Below are positions 1-7,222 of a DNA stretch of 35,741 nucleotides, one piece after another. The notes beneath the pieces were generated by a model, which searched no databases, was not told where the DNA came from, and was given only the letters and a program-made list of their open reading frames with translations. The DNA comes from GCA-2746235 sp049609225 (GTDB lineage: Bacteria > Planctomycetota > UBA1135). The stretch spans positions 1 through 35,741 of the forward strand of contig JBMYYH010000021.1 of the NCBI GenBank assembly GCA_049609225.1, in the 5' to 3' direction. Within the stretch, counting starts at the first letter, position 1; each line of letters begins with the position of its first letter. The position numbers and the translations under genes are program-made.

Positions 1-46
1 TGCTCCAAAGGAATCCTGCTTGGTGCGAAGGTGCTCTTTCAGTCAT
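1..46 (-). CDS. Possible first gene-cassette ORF (5' fragment only)
   Basis: An ATG at 44-46 on the minus strand opens a reading frame that stays open to the window edge and reads MTERAPSHQAGFLWS. The start lies only 10 bases beyond the integron core-type site GTTAGAT (57-63), and an AGAGAG purine stretch precedes it. Integron cassette genes typically start this close to the core site, so I infer the first cassette of an array extending left. Only 15 codons are visible, so function cannot be judged and a chance ORF is possible. Confidence 0.3.
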   Translation of the reverse strand, partial: MTERAPSHQAGFLWS

Positions 47-56
47 CTCTCTATCT

Positions 57-90
57 ATCTAACGGTAATTCGACTGCCCTGGATAGTGGG
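57..90 (-). other. Candidate attI integration site of the integron
   Basis: Read on the minus strand, GTTAGAT at 57-63 fits the integron core consensus GTTRRRY exactly. It is preceded by CAGGGCAGTCG (71-81), which, from memory, also occurs shortly before the crossover point of class 1 attI1 (there about 12 bases before GTTAG, here 7). The site lies about 150 bp downstream of the integrase stop, so attI would sit at the 3' side of the gene, as in the reversed integrons of planctomycetes and Treponema. The core match and position are seen; the attI function is inferred. Confidence 0.45.
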
Positions 91-101
91 GTGGGGTGGG
101 G

Positions 102-205
102 GTTATGCGGACCTGGGTTTGTCCGCGGGGAAGGTATGGTAGCTGGTTTTGGGGTGGGAAGGGTTTAATTTGTTGGAGGGGGGGGGTGTGTTATGCGGAC
201 CTGGG
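102..205. repeat. Two 16-bp direct repeats, 88 bp apart, beside the integrase
   Basis: GTTATGCGGACCTGGG occurs identically at 102-117 and 190-205, each preceded by a G-rich tract. The first copy also forms a hairpin with GTCCGC at 121-126 (stem 107-112). attI sites carry direct-repeat integrase-binding sites, and these repeats lie between the integrase stop and the candidate core site, so they may be accessory IntI sites. A local duplication is the alternative. A run of nine G lies at 178-186. Confidence 0.6.
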
Positions 206-214
206 ATCTTTAGG

Positions 215-1192
215 TTAGAGCTTGTCTAGAGGGCTTTGGGTGCCGAGGCCTCCCCGGTTTAGGACGTGTGTATAGATCATGGTGGTGCGAACATCCTTGT
301 GTCCAAGGAGTTCTTGGATGGTTCGGATATCGGATCCTGACTCTAATAGATGCGTTGCGAAGGAATGGCGCAGGGTATGGCAACTGACTCGTTTTCCCAT
401 GCGTAAGACTTGCACGGTGCGTCGCATTTCTTTTTGGACTACCGTTTCGTGCAGATGGTGGCGTCGGAAAACTCCTGTGGGTTTATGCCAATAGGCTGAG
501 GTTGCGGGGAAGACCCATTGCCAAGGCCAATCCCATGCGGCTCTGGGACTCTTCTTCTCTAAAGACCGAGGAAGTTCGACGGATCCCCTTTCCATTTTTA
601 GATCGTCTTGATGTTGGATCCACATCTCACTCAAATGTTTTTGAAGTGGGCCAGTCAAGGCATCTGGGAGCATGGTTTTCCTGTCCTTCTTGCCCTTCCC
701 CTCTCGGACATGGATTTCTTTGCGATCGAAATCCAAATCCTTCACTCGCAGATTGCAACCCTCCATCAACCGGAGGCCTGCCCCATAAAGGACCATGGCG
801 ATCAATCGCGATGTCCCGCGCATCTCACCCAGCACCTGCTGCACTTCATTCCGACTCATCACGACCGGCAAGTGCTTTGGCCGCTTTGCGCGAACAAGCT
901 GGGTTGCCCATGGCATCTCCATTTCGAGCACTTCACGGTAGAGAAAGAGGAGCCCAGCCAATGCCTGATTCTGAGTTGCGGCACTGACTCCACGCTTCAC
1001 CGCTAGCTCGGAAAGGAAGGCTTCAATCTCGACTTTGCCGAGTTCTGCGGGATCTCGATTGCCGTGATGCTTCACGAACCGAGAAACCCAACCCAAATAC
1101 GCCTGCTCGGTGCGTGGGCTTAGGTGGCGCATGCGTAAACGCACACGAACATGTTCCTTCAGCTCACGTAGATTTCGGTAGTCCGCCTTCAC
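215..1192 (-). CDS. intI: Integron integrase (IntI-type tyrosine recombinase)
   Basis: Site-specific tyrosine recombinase that would insert and excise gene cassettes by attI x attC recombination. The 325-residue protein has an N-terminal SAM-like DNA-binding domain (about 1-100) and a complete catalytic set: Arg141, a Lys near 166-169, His272, Arg275, His298 and nucleophile Tyr307. Residues 208-235 (LEKKSPRAAWDWPWQWVF) are the extra patch that separates IntI proteins from XerC/D and phage integrases, where IntI1 has a similar PW-WVF motif. The start is GTG at 1192, three bases after the stop of the upstream DUF3565 gene, so the two are probably cotranscribed. There is no frameshift or lost residue, so it looks functional. 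No cassette array lies on the 5' side, which implies a reversed integron with its array left of the window. Confidence 0.93.
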   Translation of the reverse strand: MKADYRNLRELKEHVRVRLRMRHLSPRTEQAYLGWVSRFVKHHGNRDPAELGKVEIEAFLSELAVKRGVSAATQNQALAGLLFLYREVLEMEMPWATQLVRAKRPKHLPVVMSRNEVQQVLGEMRGTSRLIAMVLYGAGLRLMEGCNLRVKDLDFDRKEIHVREGKGKKDRKTMLPDALTGPLQKHLSEMWIQHQDDLKMERGSVELPRSLEKKSPRAAWDWPWQWVFPATSAYWHKPTGVFRRHHLHETVVQKEMRRTVQVLRMGKRVSCHTLRHSFATHLLESGSDIRTIQELLGHKDVRTTMIYTHVLNRGGLGTQSPLDKL

Positions 1193-1195
1193 CCC

Positions 1196-1432
1196 TTAAG
1201 GACGATCCGGGGGGTCGCCTGACACGCACTTTTTGCAGGGAAGTGTCATGCCGAGGCGTCCGGCGCGGCCTTGGGAAGTCTGGACCCAGTCGCGTTCGAT
1301 CAAGGGCGGTAGATGGCGAACATGTTGGTTGTGTCCGCACTCGAGTTCAGCTACCCAATGGTCCTCCTCATCCTGGTGGAAACCGACCATGGCCTGGGGC
1401 AGGGCGTCGGTGGGATTCGAGGAGGAAGGCAT
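1196..1432 (-). CDS. DUF3565 family small protein
   Basis: Small protein of 78 residues. From residue 15 the core reads MVGFHQDEEDHWVAELECGH and continues with NQHVRHLPP, the signature of the DUF3565 family. The conserved Cys and His residues (ECGH, HVRH) and the C-terminal CKKC suggest a small zinc- or metal-binding fold; the function is unknown. The ATG at 1432 gives 14 extra N-terminal residues, and the internal ATG at 1390 (residue 15) matches the usual family start and is an alternative. It lies directly upstream of the integrase with a 3-bp gap, an unusual partner for intI. Confidence 0.8.
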   Translation of the reverse strand: MPSSSNPTDALPQAMVGFHQDEEDHWVAELECGHNQHVRHLPPLIERDWVQTSQGRAGRLGMTLPCKKCVSGDPPDRP

Positions 1433-1492
1433 GGATGGGTGGAGGTTTCGGGAAGACCGTTTGCCGCTGGGATCGGGCGTTGCGTCGACGAA

Positions 1493-1523
1493 ACTATAGA
1501 CGGGGGGCCTAATCCAAGTACAA
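1493..1523 (-). promoter_or_regulatory. Candidate promoter for the DUF3565-intI unit
   Basis: On the minus strand TATAGT (1493-1498) is a good -10 hexamer and TTGTAC (1518-1523) a partial -35, but the spacer is 19 bp, longer than optimal. It lies about 60 bp upstream of the DUF3565 start, next to the 25-bp tandem repeat. Confidence 0.3.
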
Positions 1524-1525
1524 CC

Positions 1526-1575
1526 CTTATAGGGCGAAACGGAGGGGTGGCTTATAGGGCGAAACGGAGGGGTGG
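1526..1575. repeat. Perfect tandem duplication of a 25-bp unit
   Basis: Positions 1526-1550 and 1551-1575 are identical; the unit begins CTTATAGGGCGAAACGG. It sits in the 356-bp gene-free stretch between the DUF3565 start (1432) and the aconitase start (1789), between the two divergent candidate promoters. It could be a duplicated operator or a simple slippage duplication. Apart from this repeat and weak promoter candidates I see nothing else in that stretch. Confidence 0.85.
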
Positions 1576-1631
1576 CGGTATCGGGCGGGTGGGAACCCAG
1601 GGAATGCGCGGTTAAATCCCCTTAAATCGGG

Positions 1632-1637
1632 TAAAAT
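1632..1637 (+). promoter_or_regulatory. Candidate -10 for aconitase
   Basis: TAAAAT stands in an AT-richer island (1611-1640) of an otherwise GC-rich spacer. If used, it gives a leader of roughly 145 nt before the aconitase ATG. No convincing -35 is visible. Confidence 0.25.
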
Positions 1638-1788
1638 ATGCGCTTCCTTCGGCGCAATGGGGCGTGGGAATGGCCTGAGAAGGGGCATTCCGGGGCCTTG
1701 CACCCAGGTTCTCTGGGAAGCCGGAAATTTCGCTGCTTGGGGGCCGTCGCCCTTGACCAGAAGACACGCTGAACCGCCTGACACCGCC

Positions 1789-4044
1789 ATGTCCAAGATC
1801 GACTCCACCCCAGAACTCGTCTCCAACACCTATCAATCCATGCGCGAGCGCCTTGCCGTCGTGCGGGAACGGACGGGTGTCTCTGCTCTCACACTAGCTG
1901 AGAAGATTGTATTGGGGCATTTGGACGACGCCAAGGGTCAGGAAATCGAGCGTGGCAAGGCCTACTTGATGCTGCGCCCCGACCGCGTCGCGCTGCAGGA
2001 TGCCACCGCCCAAATGGCGCTGCTCCAGTTCCTCATGGCGGGCAAGCCCGAGGCCGCAGTCCCCTCCACCGTGCATTGCGATCACCTGATCCGCGCACAC
2101 AAGGGTGCCGAGAACGATCTCAACGTGGCCAACGATGAGAACCGCGAGGTCTACGACTTCCTCAGTTCCGTTTCCGAGAACTACAACCTCGGTTTCTGGA
2201 AGCCCGGCGCCGGCATCATCCACCAGACCGTGCTCGAGAACTATGCCTTCCCGGGCGGACTCATGGTCGGTACCGATTCCCACACTCCCAATGCTGGCGG
2301 CTTGGGCATGTGCGCGATCGGCGTCGGTGGCGCAGACGCGGTCGACGTCATGGCCGGCTTCGCCTGGGAGTTGCTGCAACCCAAAGTCGTCGGCGTGAAG
2401 CTGACCGGCAAGCTCAACGGCTGGACCGCTCCGAAGGACGTCATCCTCAAGCTGCTTGGCATGCTCACCGTGAAGGGCGGCACCAACCGCATCATCGAAT
2501 ACTTCGGCGAAGGCACCGATTCCTTGAGCTGCACCGGTAAGGCCACCATCTGCAACATGGGTGCGGAGCTCGGCGCCACGTGTTCGGTCTTCCCCTACGA
2601 CCAGCGCATGGGTGATTTCCTGCGCGCGACCAACCGCGCCGATCTTGCGGATCTCGCGGATCAGAACACCGACCTCCTCATCGCCGATGAAGGTGCCCAG
2701 TACGACGAGGTCTACGAGATCGACCTCACCACTCTCGAGCCGCATCTCGTCGGTCCGCACACGCCGGACCTCGCGCATGCCGTCAGCGACATGTCCGAGA
2801 ACGCCGCCAAGGACGGCTACCCGTTGAAGGTCAGCGCCGCGCTGATCGGCAGCTGCACCAACTCGAGCTATGAGGACATCAGCCGCGTGGTGGATATCGC
2901 CAACCAGGCCAACGCCAAGGGAACTGCACTGAAGGCGCCCTTGATGGTCAGTCCCGGTTCCGAGCAGATCTACGCCACCATCAAGCGCGATGGCCAGCTC
3001 GGCGTGCTCGAGAACGCCGGCGCGACCGTGCTCACCAACGCATGCGGTCCTTGCATCGGGCAGTGGCAACGCGAGGACATCGAGCCTGGCGTGCCGAACA
3101 GCATCGTCACTTCCTTCAACCGCAACTTCCGCGGCCGCAACGATGCGAACCCGGACACGCTCGGATTCATCGGCAGCCCCGAGATGGTGATGGTGCTCGC
3201 GCTCAGCGGTCGCCTGGACTTCAACCCCGCGACCGACACCCTCACCGACAGCGAAGGCAACGCGTACAAGCTCGACGCCCCCGCCATCGCGCCGGACATC
3301 CCCGCGGACGGTTTCGAACTGTCGCGCGACGGCTATCAGGCCCCGAACCCTGACGTCGGCGATGCGGATGTAAGTGTTTCGCCGGATAGCGATCGTCTGC
3401 AACTACTGACACCTTTCGAGCCGTTGCCGCTCGAGGCCTACAACGACATGCCTTTGCTGTTGAAGACCAAAGGCAAGACTACCACCGACCACATCTCGCC
3501 AGCCGGTAAGTGGCTCAAGTACCGGGGTCACCTCGACAACATCTCCAACAACATGTTCACCGGTGCGACCAATGCTTTCGATGAAGGCATCGGCACCACC
3601 AAGAACCCGTTGACGGGTGCGACACAACCGGTGCCAGCTGTGGCGCGTGAGTTGAAGGCTGCAGGTCAGAACTGGGTGGTCGTCGGCGATGAGAACTACG
3701 GCGAAGGTAGTTCGCGTGAACATGCAGCGATGTGCCCGCGTCATCTTGGTGCGGCCGCCGTCATCGTGCGTGGCTTCGCGCGCATTCACGAGACCAACCT
3801 GAAGAAGCAAGGTGTGCTCGCCTTCACTTTCGCCGACGCCGGCGATTGGGCCAAGGTCCAGGAAGACGATCGCATCGCCCTCGAAGGTCTGGAGCATCTG
3901 GCTCCGGGTTCGGCGGTCACTGCGGTCTTCCGTCACGCCGATGGCTCCGAGGATCGTTGTGATCTGCTCCACACGCTCAATGCAGAGCAGATCGTGTGGT
4001 GGAAGGCAGGTTCGGCGCTGAACTCGCTGCGCGTGCAGGCTTAG
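1789..4044 (+). CDS. acn: Aconitate hydratase (mitochondrial-type aconitase)
   Basis: TCA-cycle enzyme interconverting citrate and isocitrate through a [4Fe-4S] cluster; cytoplasmic. The protein has 751 residues from the ATG at 1789. The frame is open upstream to 1657, but that extension does not resemble the family. Cluster ligands are Cys356 (GSCTNSS), Cys419 and Cys422 (ACGPCIGQW), almost the numbering of pig mitochondrial aconitase. The swivel domain carries the catalytic serine motif YGEGSSREHAA. Sequence and length fit the mitochondrial-type branch rather than the longer AcnA/IRP branch or AcnB. It stands alone and is followed by a secreted protease on the same strand. Confidence 0.95.
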   Translation: MSKIDSTPELVSNTYQSMRERLAVVRERTGVSALTLAEKIVLGHLDDAKGQEIERGKAYLMLRPDRVALQDATAQMALLQFLMAGKPEAAVPSTVHCDHLIRAHKGAENDLNVANDENREVYDFLSSVSENYNLGFWKPGAGIIHQTVLENYAFPGGLMVGTDSHTPNAGGLGMCAIGVGGADAVDVMAGFAWELLQPKVVGVKLTGKLNGWTAPKDVILKLLGMLTVKGGTNRIIEYFGEGTDSLSCTGKATICNMGAELGATCSVFPYDQRMGDFLRATNRADLADLADQNTDLLIADEGAQYDEVYEIDLTTLEPHLVGPHTPDLAHAVSDMSENAAKDGYPLKVSAALIGSCTNSSYEDISRVVDIANQANAKGTALKAPLMVSPGSEQIYATIKRDGQLGVLENAGATVLTNACGPCIGQWQREDIEPGVPNSIVTSFNRNFRGRNDANPDTLGFIGSPEMVMVLALSGRLDFNPATDTLTDSEGNAYKLDAPAIAPDIPADGFELSRDGYQAPNPDVGDADVSVSPDSDRLQLLTPFEPLPLEAYNDMPLLLKTKGKTTTDHISPAGKWLKYRGHLDNISNNMFTGATNAFDEGIGTTKNPLTGATQPVPAVARELKAAGQNWVVVGDENYGEGSSREHAAMCPRHLGAAAVIVRGFARIHETNLKKQGVLAFTFADAGDWAKVQEDDRIALEGLEHLAPGSAVTAVFRHADGSEDRCDLLHTLNAEQIVWWKAGSALNSLRVQA

Positions 4045-4054
4045 GGCTGCACGC
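4031..4054 (+). terminator. Hairpin enclosing the aconitase stop codon
   Basis: GCGTGCAG (4031-4038) pairs perfectly with CTGCACGC (4047-4054). The 8-nt loop contains the TAG stop. No U-tract follows. It may be a terminator or mRNA 3'-end stabiliser, as an inference from position. Confidence 0.4.
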
Positions 4055-4217
4055 TGCGTAGCCGGCTTACACGGTGCATTGCGGGGCCGGGAAACGGCAT
4101 AGGCATCGCGGATAATTAGTTGTTCCCACAGGGATTCTCGCGGAAATTCAAGGAACTTTGCGGGATTTCGCTTAGCCTAATCCCTAGACCCTGACTGTCT
4201 GACCCTTCACCCTACCA

Positions 4218-5756
4218 ATGTTCCCTACGACCTTCCTTCTAGCGGTCGCGGCTTGCCCGTCCGCAGTGGCGGCGCAAACTGCCGAAAGCACACCGACCAC
4301 GGTTCCTTCGCTGTTCGCCGCAACCACCTTGGCGCCGGAGCCTGGAGTCGTCCCTTCGACCAAGGCACTGCGCACTCGTCTGGCCACCCTCGACCTTGGA
4401 GCGCTGCGCGATGCAGCCGTGGCGAGTGAGGATGCGGATTCCGTCCGCATCAACTTGTTCGACGATGTGAGTTTCCTTGCCGACTTCACCCGACTCGATG
4501 CGGCTTCGGCCGGTGGTTGGGTTTGGAGTGGCGCGATCGCTGGCGATGATGGTTCCGTGACCATCTCGGTGGTGGAAGATGTGGTTTCGGCCACGGTCCA
4601 ACACGGCACCGATCTTTACCAGATCGATTATGCCGGCAATGGCATTCACTGGGTGCGTCATTGCGATCCGGCTGCAGCACCGCGATGCGGCACCAACGAT
4701 AGCCACAGCATCTTCTCTTCGGAGTCGCTGCAAAGCGCTTCGAGTGGCACGAGTTCCCGTGGCAGCGGCAACACCATCGATGTGCTCGTGGTCTACTCGA
4801 CCGCAGCGAAGAACTCGAGCGGTGGCACTAACGGCATGATCAGTAAGATCAACCTCGCCGTCACCGAGACCAACGATGCCTACACCTTGAGTGGTGTGAC
4901 GCAGCAACTCAACTTGGTCCACACCGAGGAGATGATCGGCTACAACGAGCCATCTTCCTTCTCGCAGATCCTGAGCGATCTAGCCAGCGAGACCGATGGC
5001 GACATGGATGACGTCCACGCCTTGCGCGATCAGTATGGTGCAGACTGCGTGGCGATGATTTGCCAGAACGGTCAGTACTGCGGCATCGCTTACTTGATGA
5101 CCAACGTCAGTCATGGTTTCGAAGACAACGCCTTCAGCGTGACCAACTACAGCTGCGCGACCGGTTACTACAGCTTCGGTCATGAGCTTGGTCACAACAT
5201 GGGGTGCGCACACGACCCCGCCAACGCCGGTTCGGCTGCTTACTCCTACAGCTACGGCTGGCGCACGACGAACAACCAGTACCGCACCGTCATGGCTTAT
5301 TCGCCGGGCACGCGGGTGAAGCGTTTCTCGAGCCCCAACGTGTTCTACAACGGCTGGGTCATGGGCGACGGCAACCAAGACAACGCGCGTTCCTTGAACA
5401 GCGCCTCCGACACCATTGCCGGCTGGCGGACCAATGTTCCTCCAGTGCCAACCCTGAGCGTTGCTGCTTTGGTGCCAGGCCTGACTTCGCATGCGACCTT
5501 GAGTGGTTGCACGCCTTCGGGCAGCGTGATCCTGGGTTACTCGCTCGCGGGTAGCGGCCCGACCAACACCATCTACGGCATGGTCGACCTCGGTGCTCCG
5601 ATCGGCCAACTGCCAGCAGCCACCGTCGATGCCGGCGGCAATGCCTCGGTCCAGCTCAACCCGACGGGTAGCCTCAGTGGTACCACCATCTGGTTCCAGG
5701 CACTCGACCTCAGTACCGGGCAGCTATCGAACGGCGATCAGCAGACCGTTTTCTAG
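4218..5756 (+). CDS. Secreted zinc metalloprotease (M12B/reprolysin-like)
   Basis: Predicted exported protease of 512 residues. The N-terminus (MFPTTFLLAVAACPSAVAAQ) is a signal peptide. A propeptide-like region follows to about residue 180, then the catalytic domain with the zinc motif HELGHNMGCAHD (His322, Glu323, His326, His332), an HExxHxxGxxH metzincin site with a following Met-turn (VMAYSPG). Residues from about 410 form a separate C-terminal beta-rich domain that I do not recognise and that may mediate attachment or secretion. The gene is monocistronic. The exact peptidase subfamily is uncertain. Confidence 0.88.
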   Translation: MFPTTFLLAVAACPSAVAAQTAESTPTTVPSLFAATTLAPEPGVVPSTKALRTRLATLDLGALRDAAVASEDADSVRINLFDDVSFLADFTRLDAASAGGWVWSGAIAGDDGSVTISVVEDVVSATVQHGTDLYQIDYAGNGIHWVRHCDPAAAPRCGTNDSHSIFSSESLQSASSGTSSRGSGNTIDVLVVYSTAAKNSSGGTNGMISKINLAVTETNDAYTLSGVTQQLNLVHTEEMIGYNEPSSFSQILSDLASETDGDMDDVHALRDQYGADCVAMICQNGQYCGIAYLMTNVSHGFEDNAFSVTNYSCATGYYSFGHELGHNMGCAHDPANAGSAAYSYSYGWRTTNNQYRTVMAYSPGTRVKRFSSPNVFYNGWVMGDGNQDNARSLNSASDTIAGWRTNVPPVPTLSVAALVPGLTSHATLSGCTPSGSVILGYSLAGSGPTNTIYGMVDLGAPIGQLPAATVDAGGNASVQLNPTGSLSGTTIWFQALDLSTGQLSNGDQQTVF

Positions 5757-5766
5757 GCAAAACGGT
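5745..5766 (+). terminator. Hairpin around the metalloprotease stop codon
   Basis: ACCGTTTT (5745-5752) pairs perfectly with AAAACGGT (5759-5766), and the loop CTAGGC holds the stop codon TAG (5754-5756). A second small hairpin (AACGG at 5774 with CCGTT at 5786) and a direct repeat AACGGTTCCT (5761 and 5774) follow. This is a plausible transcript end with no long U-tract. Confidence 0.5.
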
Positions 5767-5870
5767 TCCTACGAACGGTTCCTAGCCGTTGGTAACTCAG
5801 GGGGTCGGCGCGGTTTACGTGCGGGCCTCCTGTTTTTTGTTGCCGCCCGGGGGGGGGCGCTCCACGACGG

Positions 5871-5876
5871 TACAAT
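5871..5876 (+). promoter_or_regulatory. -10-like TACAAT, leaderless-type promoter
   Basis: TACAAT ends 6 bases before the ATG at 5883, so transcription would begin at about the start codon. There is no Shine-Dalgarno and no recognisable -35; a run of nine G (5849-5857) lies where the -35 would be. This favours the start at 5883 over the GTG at 5877. Confidence 0.5.
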
Positions 5877-5882
5877 GTGGGG

Positions 5883-6416
5883 ATGAGCCGAGAAGAAGCA
5901 TGGTCTGAAGACCAAGTTCAGGACACCCTCAGCGCCTTGCGCGCGAACTACACCGACAACGAGCTCTACGCCATCTGGTGTAGGGACCAAAGCCTCATTC
6001 CTGCCGACCACACCGGCAAAGTCCTGATGGAAGAGTGGCAGCTCCATGCCAGCCACGATGGCCGTCATGTGATTCAAGATGGCTTCAAGGTTTCGCGGCC
6101 GCTTTACGGTCGTGCCTTGAAGGCGGAAAAGGGTGTCGCGAAGGCTTCGTACAAGCGTCGGACCAAGGCGGAGATGAACGCGGATCGTTCCACACCTTCC
6201 AGTGGCGGAGGTTCCGGCATCAGCGAACAGGCCATGTCCTTGGCCGTACGTTTCGATCAAGCCAAAGGCATGTTGGATGCGGTGCGTCCGCAGTTCCGTG
6301 AACTCGAGATGTTCCGCCTACGCATGGAAGACTTCGGTCCGGCCATCCTGCAGGAACTCGGGCGCGGCGACATGGAGGCGCAGGAAATCCTGCACCGCCT
6401 CGGCTTGAAAGACTAA
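5883..6416 (+). CDS. Uncharacterised protein, 177 aa
   Basis: I do not recognise a family. The N-terminal half (about 1-90) looks globular and contains YTDNELYAIWCRDQSLIP, a basic stretch (ASYKRRTKAE) follows, then a Ser/Gly linker near residues 104-111, then a charged helical C-terminal part (about 115-177). There is no signal peptide or membrane segment, so it is probably cytoplasmic. Its stop overlaps by four bases the stop of the convergent methyltransferase gene. The coding character (steady third-position GC) supports a real gene. Confidence 0.75.
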   Translation: MSREEAWSEDQVQDTLSALRANYTDNELYAIWCRDQSLIPADHTGKVLMEEWQLHASHDGRHVIQDGFKVSRPLYGRALKAEKGVAKASYKRRTKAEMNADRSTPSSGGGSGISEQAMSLAVRFDQAKGMLDAVRPQFRELEMFRLRMEDFGPAILQELGRGDMEAQEILHRLGLKD

Positions 6417-7159
6417 GGCCTGCGCGTCGCGTAGAAAGCGGCACGGCGATTCAACACCTTAAAGTTGCCGTAGCCATCGCGCACCTCGGCATCGAAGCCG
6501 GCTTGGTCGAGTTGTTGAAGGACATCCTCCGCCGCCGGCACACCGATGACATGACACTCCTGGCTACGCCGGTAGTGGCCATCGACTTCGCGGAAGAGAG
6601 TCGCGTCGCGGGAGAGGCTGTGGGCCTTCAAGTCTTCATGAACTTCGATGAGGATGGCCCAATCTTCGCCGATCTTCCAGTTGCGATAGGCCATCGGTGC
6701 ATCGGCATCGCGGATGACGAGATCAAAGACGAAGAGACCTCCAGGTGGAAGCGCGTCGGCAATGCGCATGAGGGCATCACGCATGGTTGCGGCGGGGTCC
6801 GTGCCGGACATGCCGTAGTTGAAGCCCTCCCCCAACGCGGTGACGGCGCGGCAAGGCGGTAGCTCGGCATCGAAGAGGGAAGCCACTTCGAATTGCGCTG
6901 CAGGCGCCGTGGCGCGGGCAAGGGCGATCATCGATGGGGAGATATCGCATCCCCAAGCTTGATAGCCGGCATCGGTAAGGCGCCGGGACCAGCCGCCACC
7001 GCCGCAGCCTAGGTCCACAATCAAGCCATCGTGGATGCCGCGATCGGCAAACTCCTGGAGCAGAGGTGCGGAAGCGCCATCGATCATGTCGGGGAAACCG
7101 ACATGGTGGATGTACGCCAAGTCCTCGGCGTAGAGTTCTTCGAGAGGAGTTTTTTGCAT
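6413..7159 (-). CDS. Class I SAM-dependent methyltransferase
   Basis: Cytoplasmic methyltransferase of 248 residues with unknown substrate. The SAM-binding glycine loop is LIVDLGCGGGGWSRR (residues 46-60), and the acidic residue that binds the SAM ribose is in GCDISPSM (Asp72). Later text such as LPPGGLFVFDLVI fits strands 5 of the Rossmann-like fold, a Methyltransf_25-type domain. The ATG at 7159 gives a normal N-terminus. It is divergent from the enolase-like gene across a 63-bp spacer and convergent with the preceding unknown gene. No neighbour identifies the substrate. Confidence 0.85.
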   Translation of the reverse strand: MQKTPLEELYAEDLAYIHHVGFPDMIDGASAPLLQEFADRGIHDGLIVDLGCGGGGWSRRLTDAGYQAWGCDISPSMIALARATAPAAQFEVASLFDAELPPCRAVTALGEGFNYGMSGTDPAATMRDALMRIADALPPGGLFVFDLVIRDADAPMAYRNWKIGEDWAILIEVHEDLKAHSLSRDATLFREVDGHYRRSQECHVIGVPAAEDVLQQLDQAGFDAEVRDGYGNFKVLNRRAAFYATRRP

Positions 7160-7207
7160 CGGCCCGATGACGCATAGGATAGCCGCAACTGCGCATTTTC
7201 TCTTTGC

Positions 7208-7213
7208 TAGGAT
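7208..7213 (+). promoter_or_regulatory. -10-like TAGGAT before the enolase-like gene
   Basis: TAGGAT ends 9 bases before the ATG at 7223, predicting a leader of only 2-3 nt. There is no Shine-Dalgarno. Confidence 0.35.
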
Positions 7214-7222
7214 TCCTTCCGC

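Noticed and set aside
57..220. attC site made by ATCTAAC (57-63) and GTTAGAG (214-220)
   Set aside because: The arms match for only six bases, the second site breaks the core consensus at its last position, the inner L arms do not pair, and the length of 164 bp is beyond the usual range.
5849..5857. G9 homopolymer (and another at 178-186) as phase-variable switches
   Set aside because: Both lie outside coding sequence and show no repeat-driven reading-frame effect; slippage could affect a promoter, but there is no direct sign of it.
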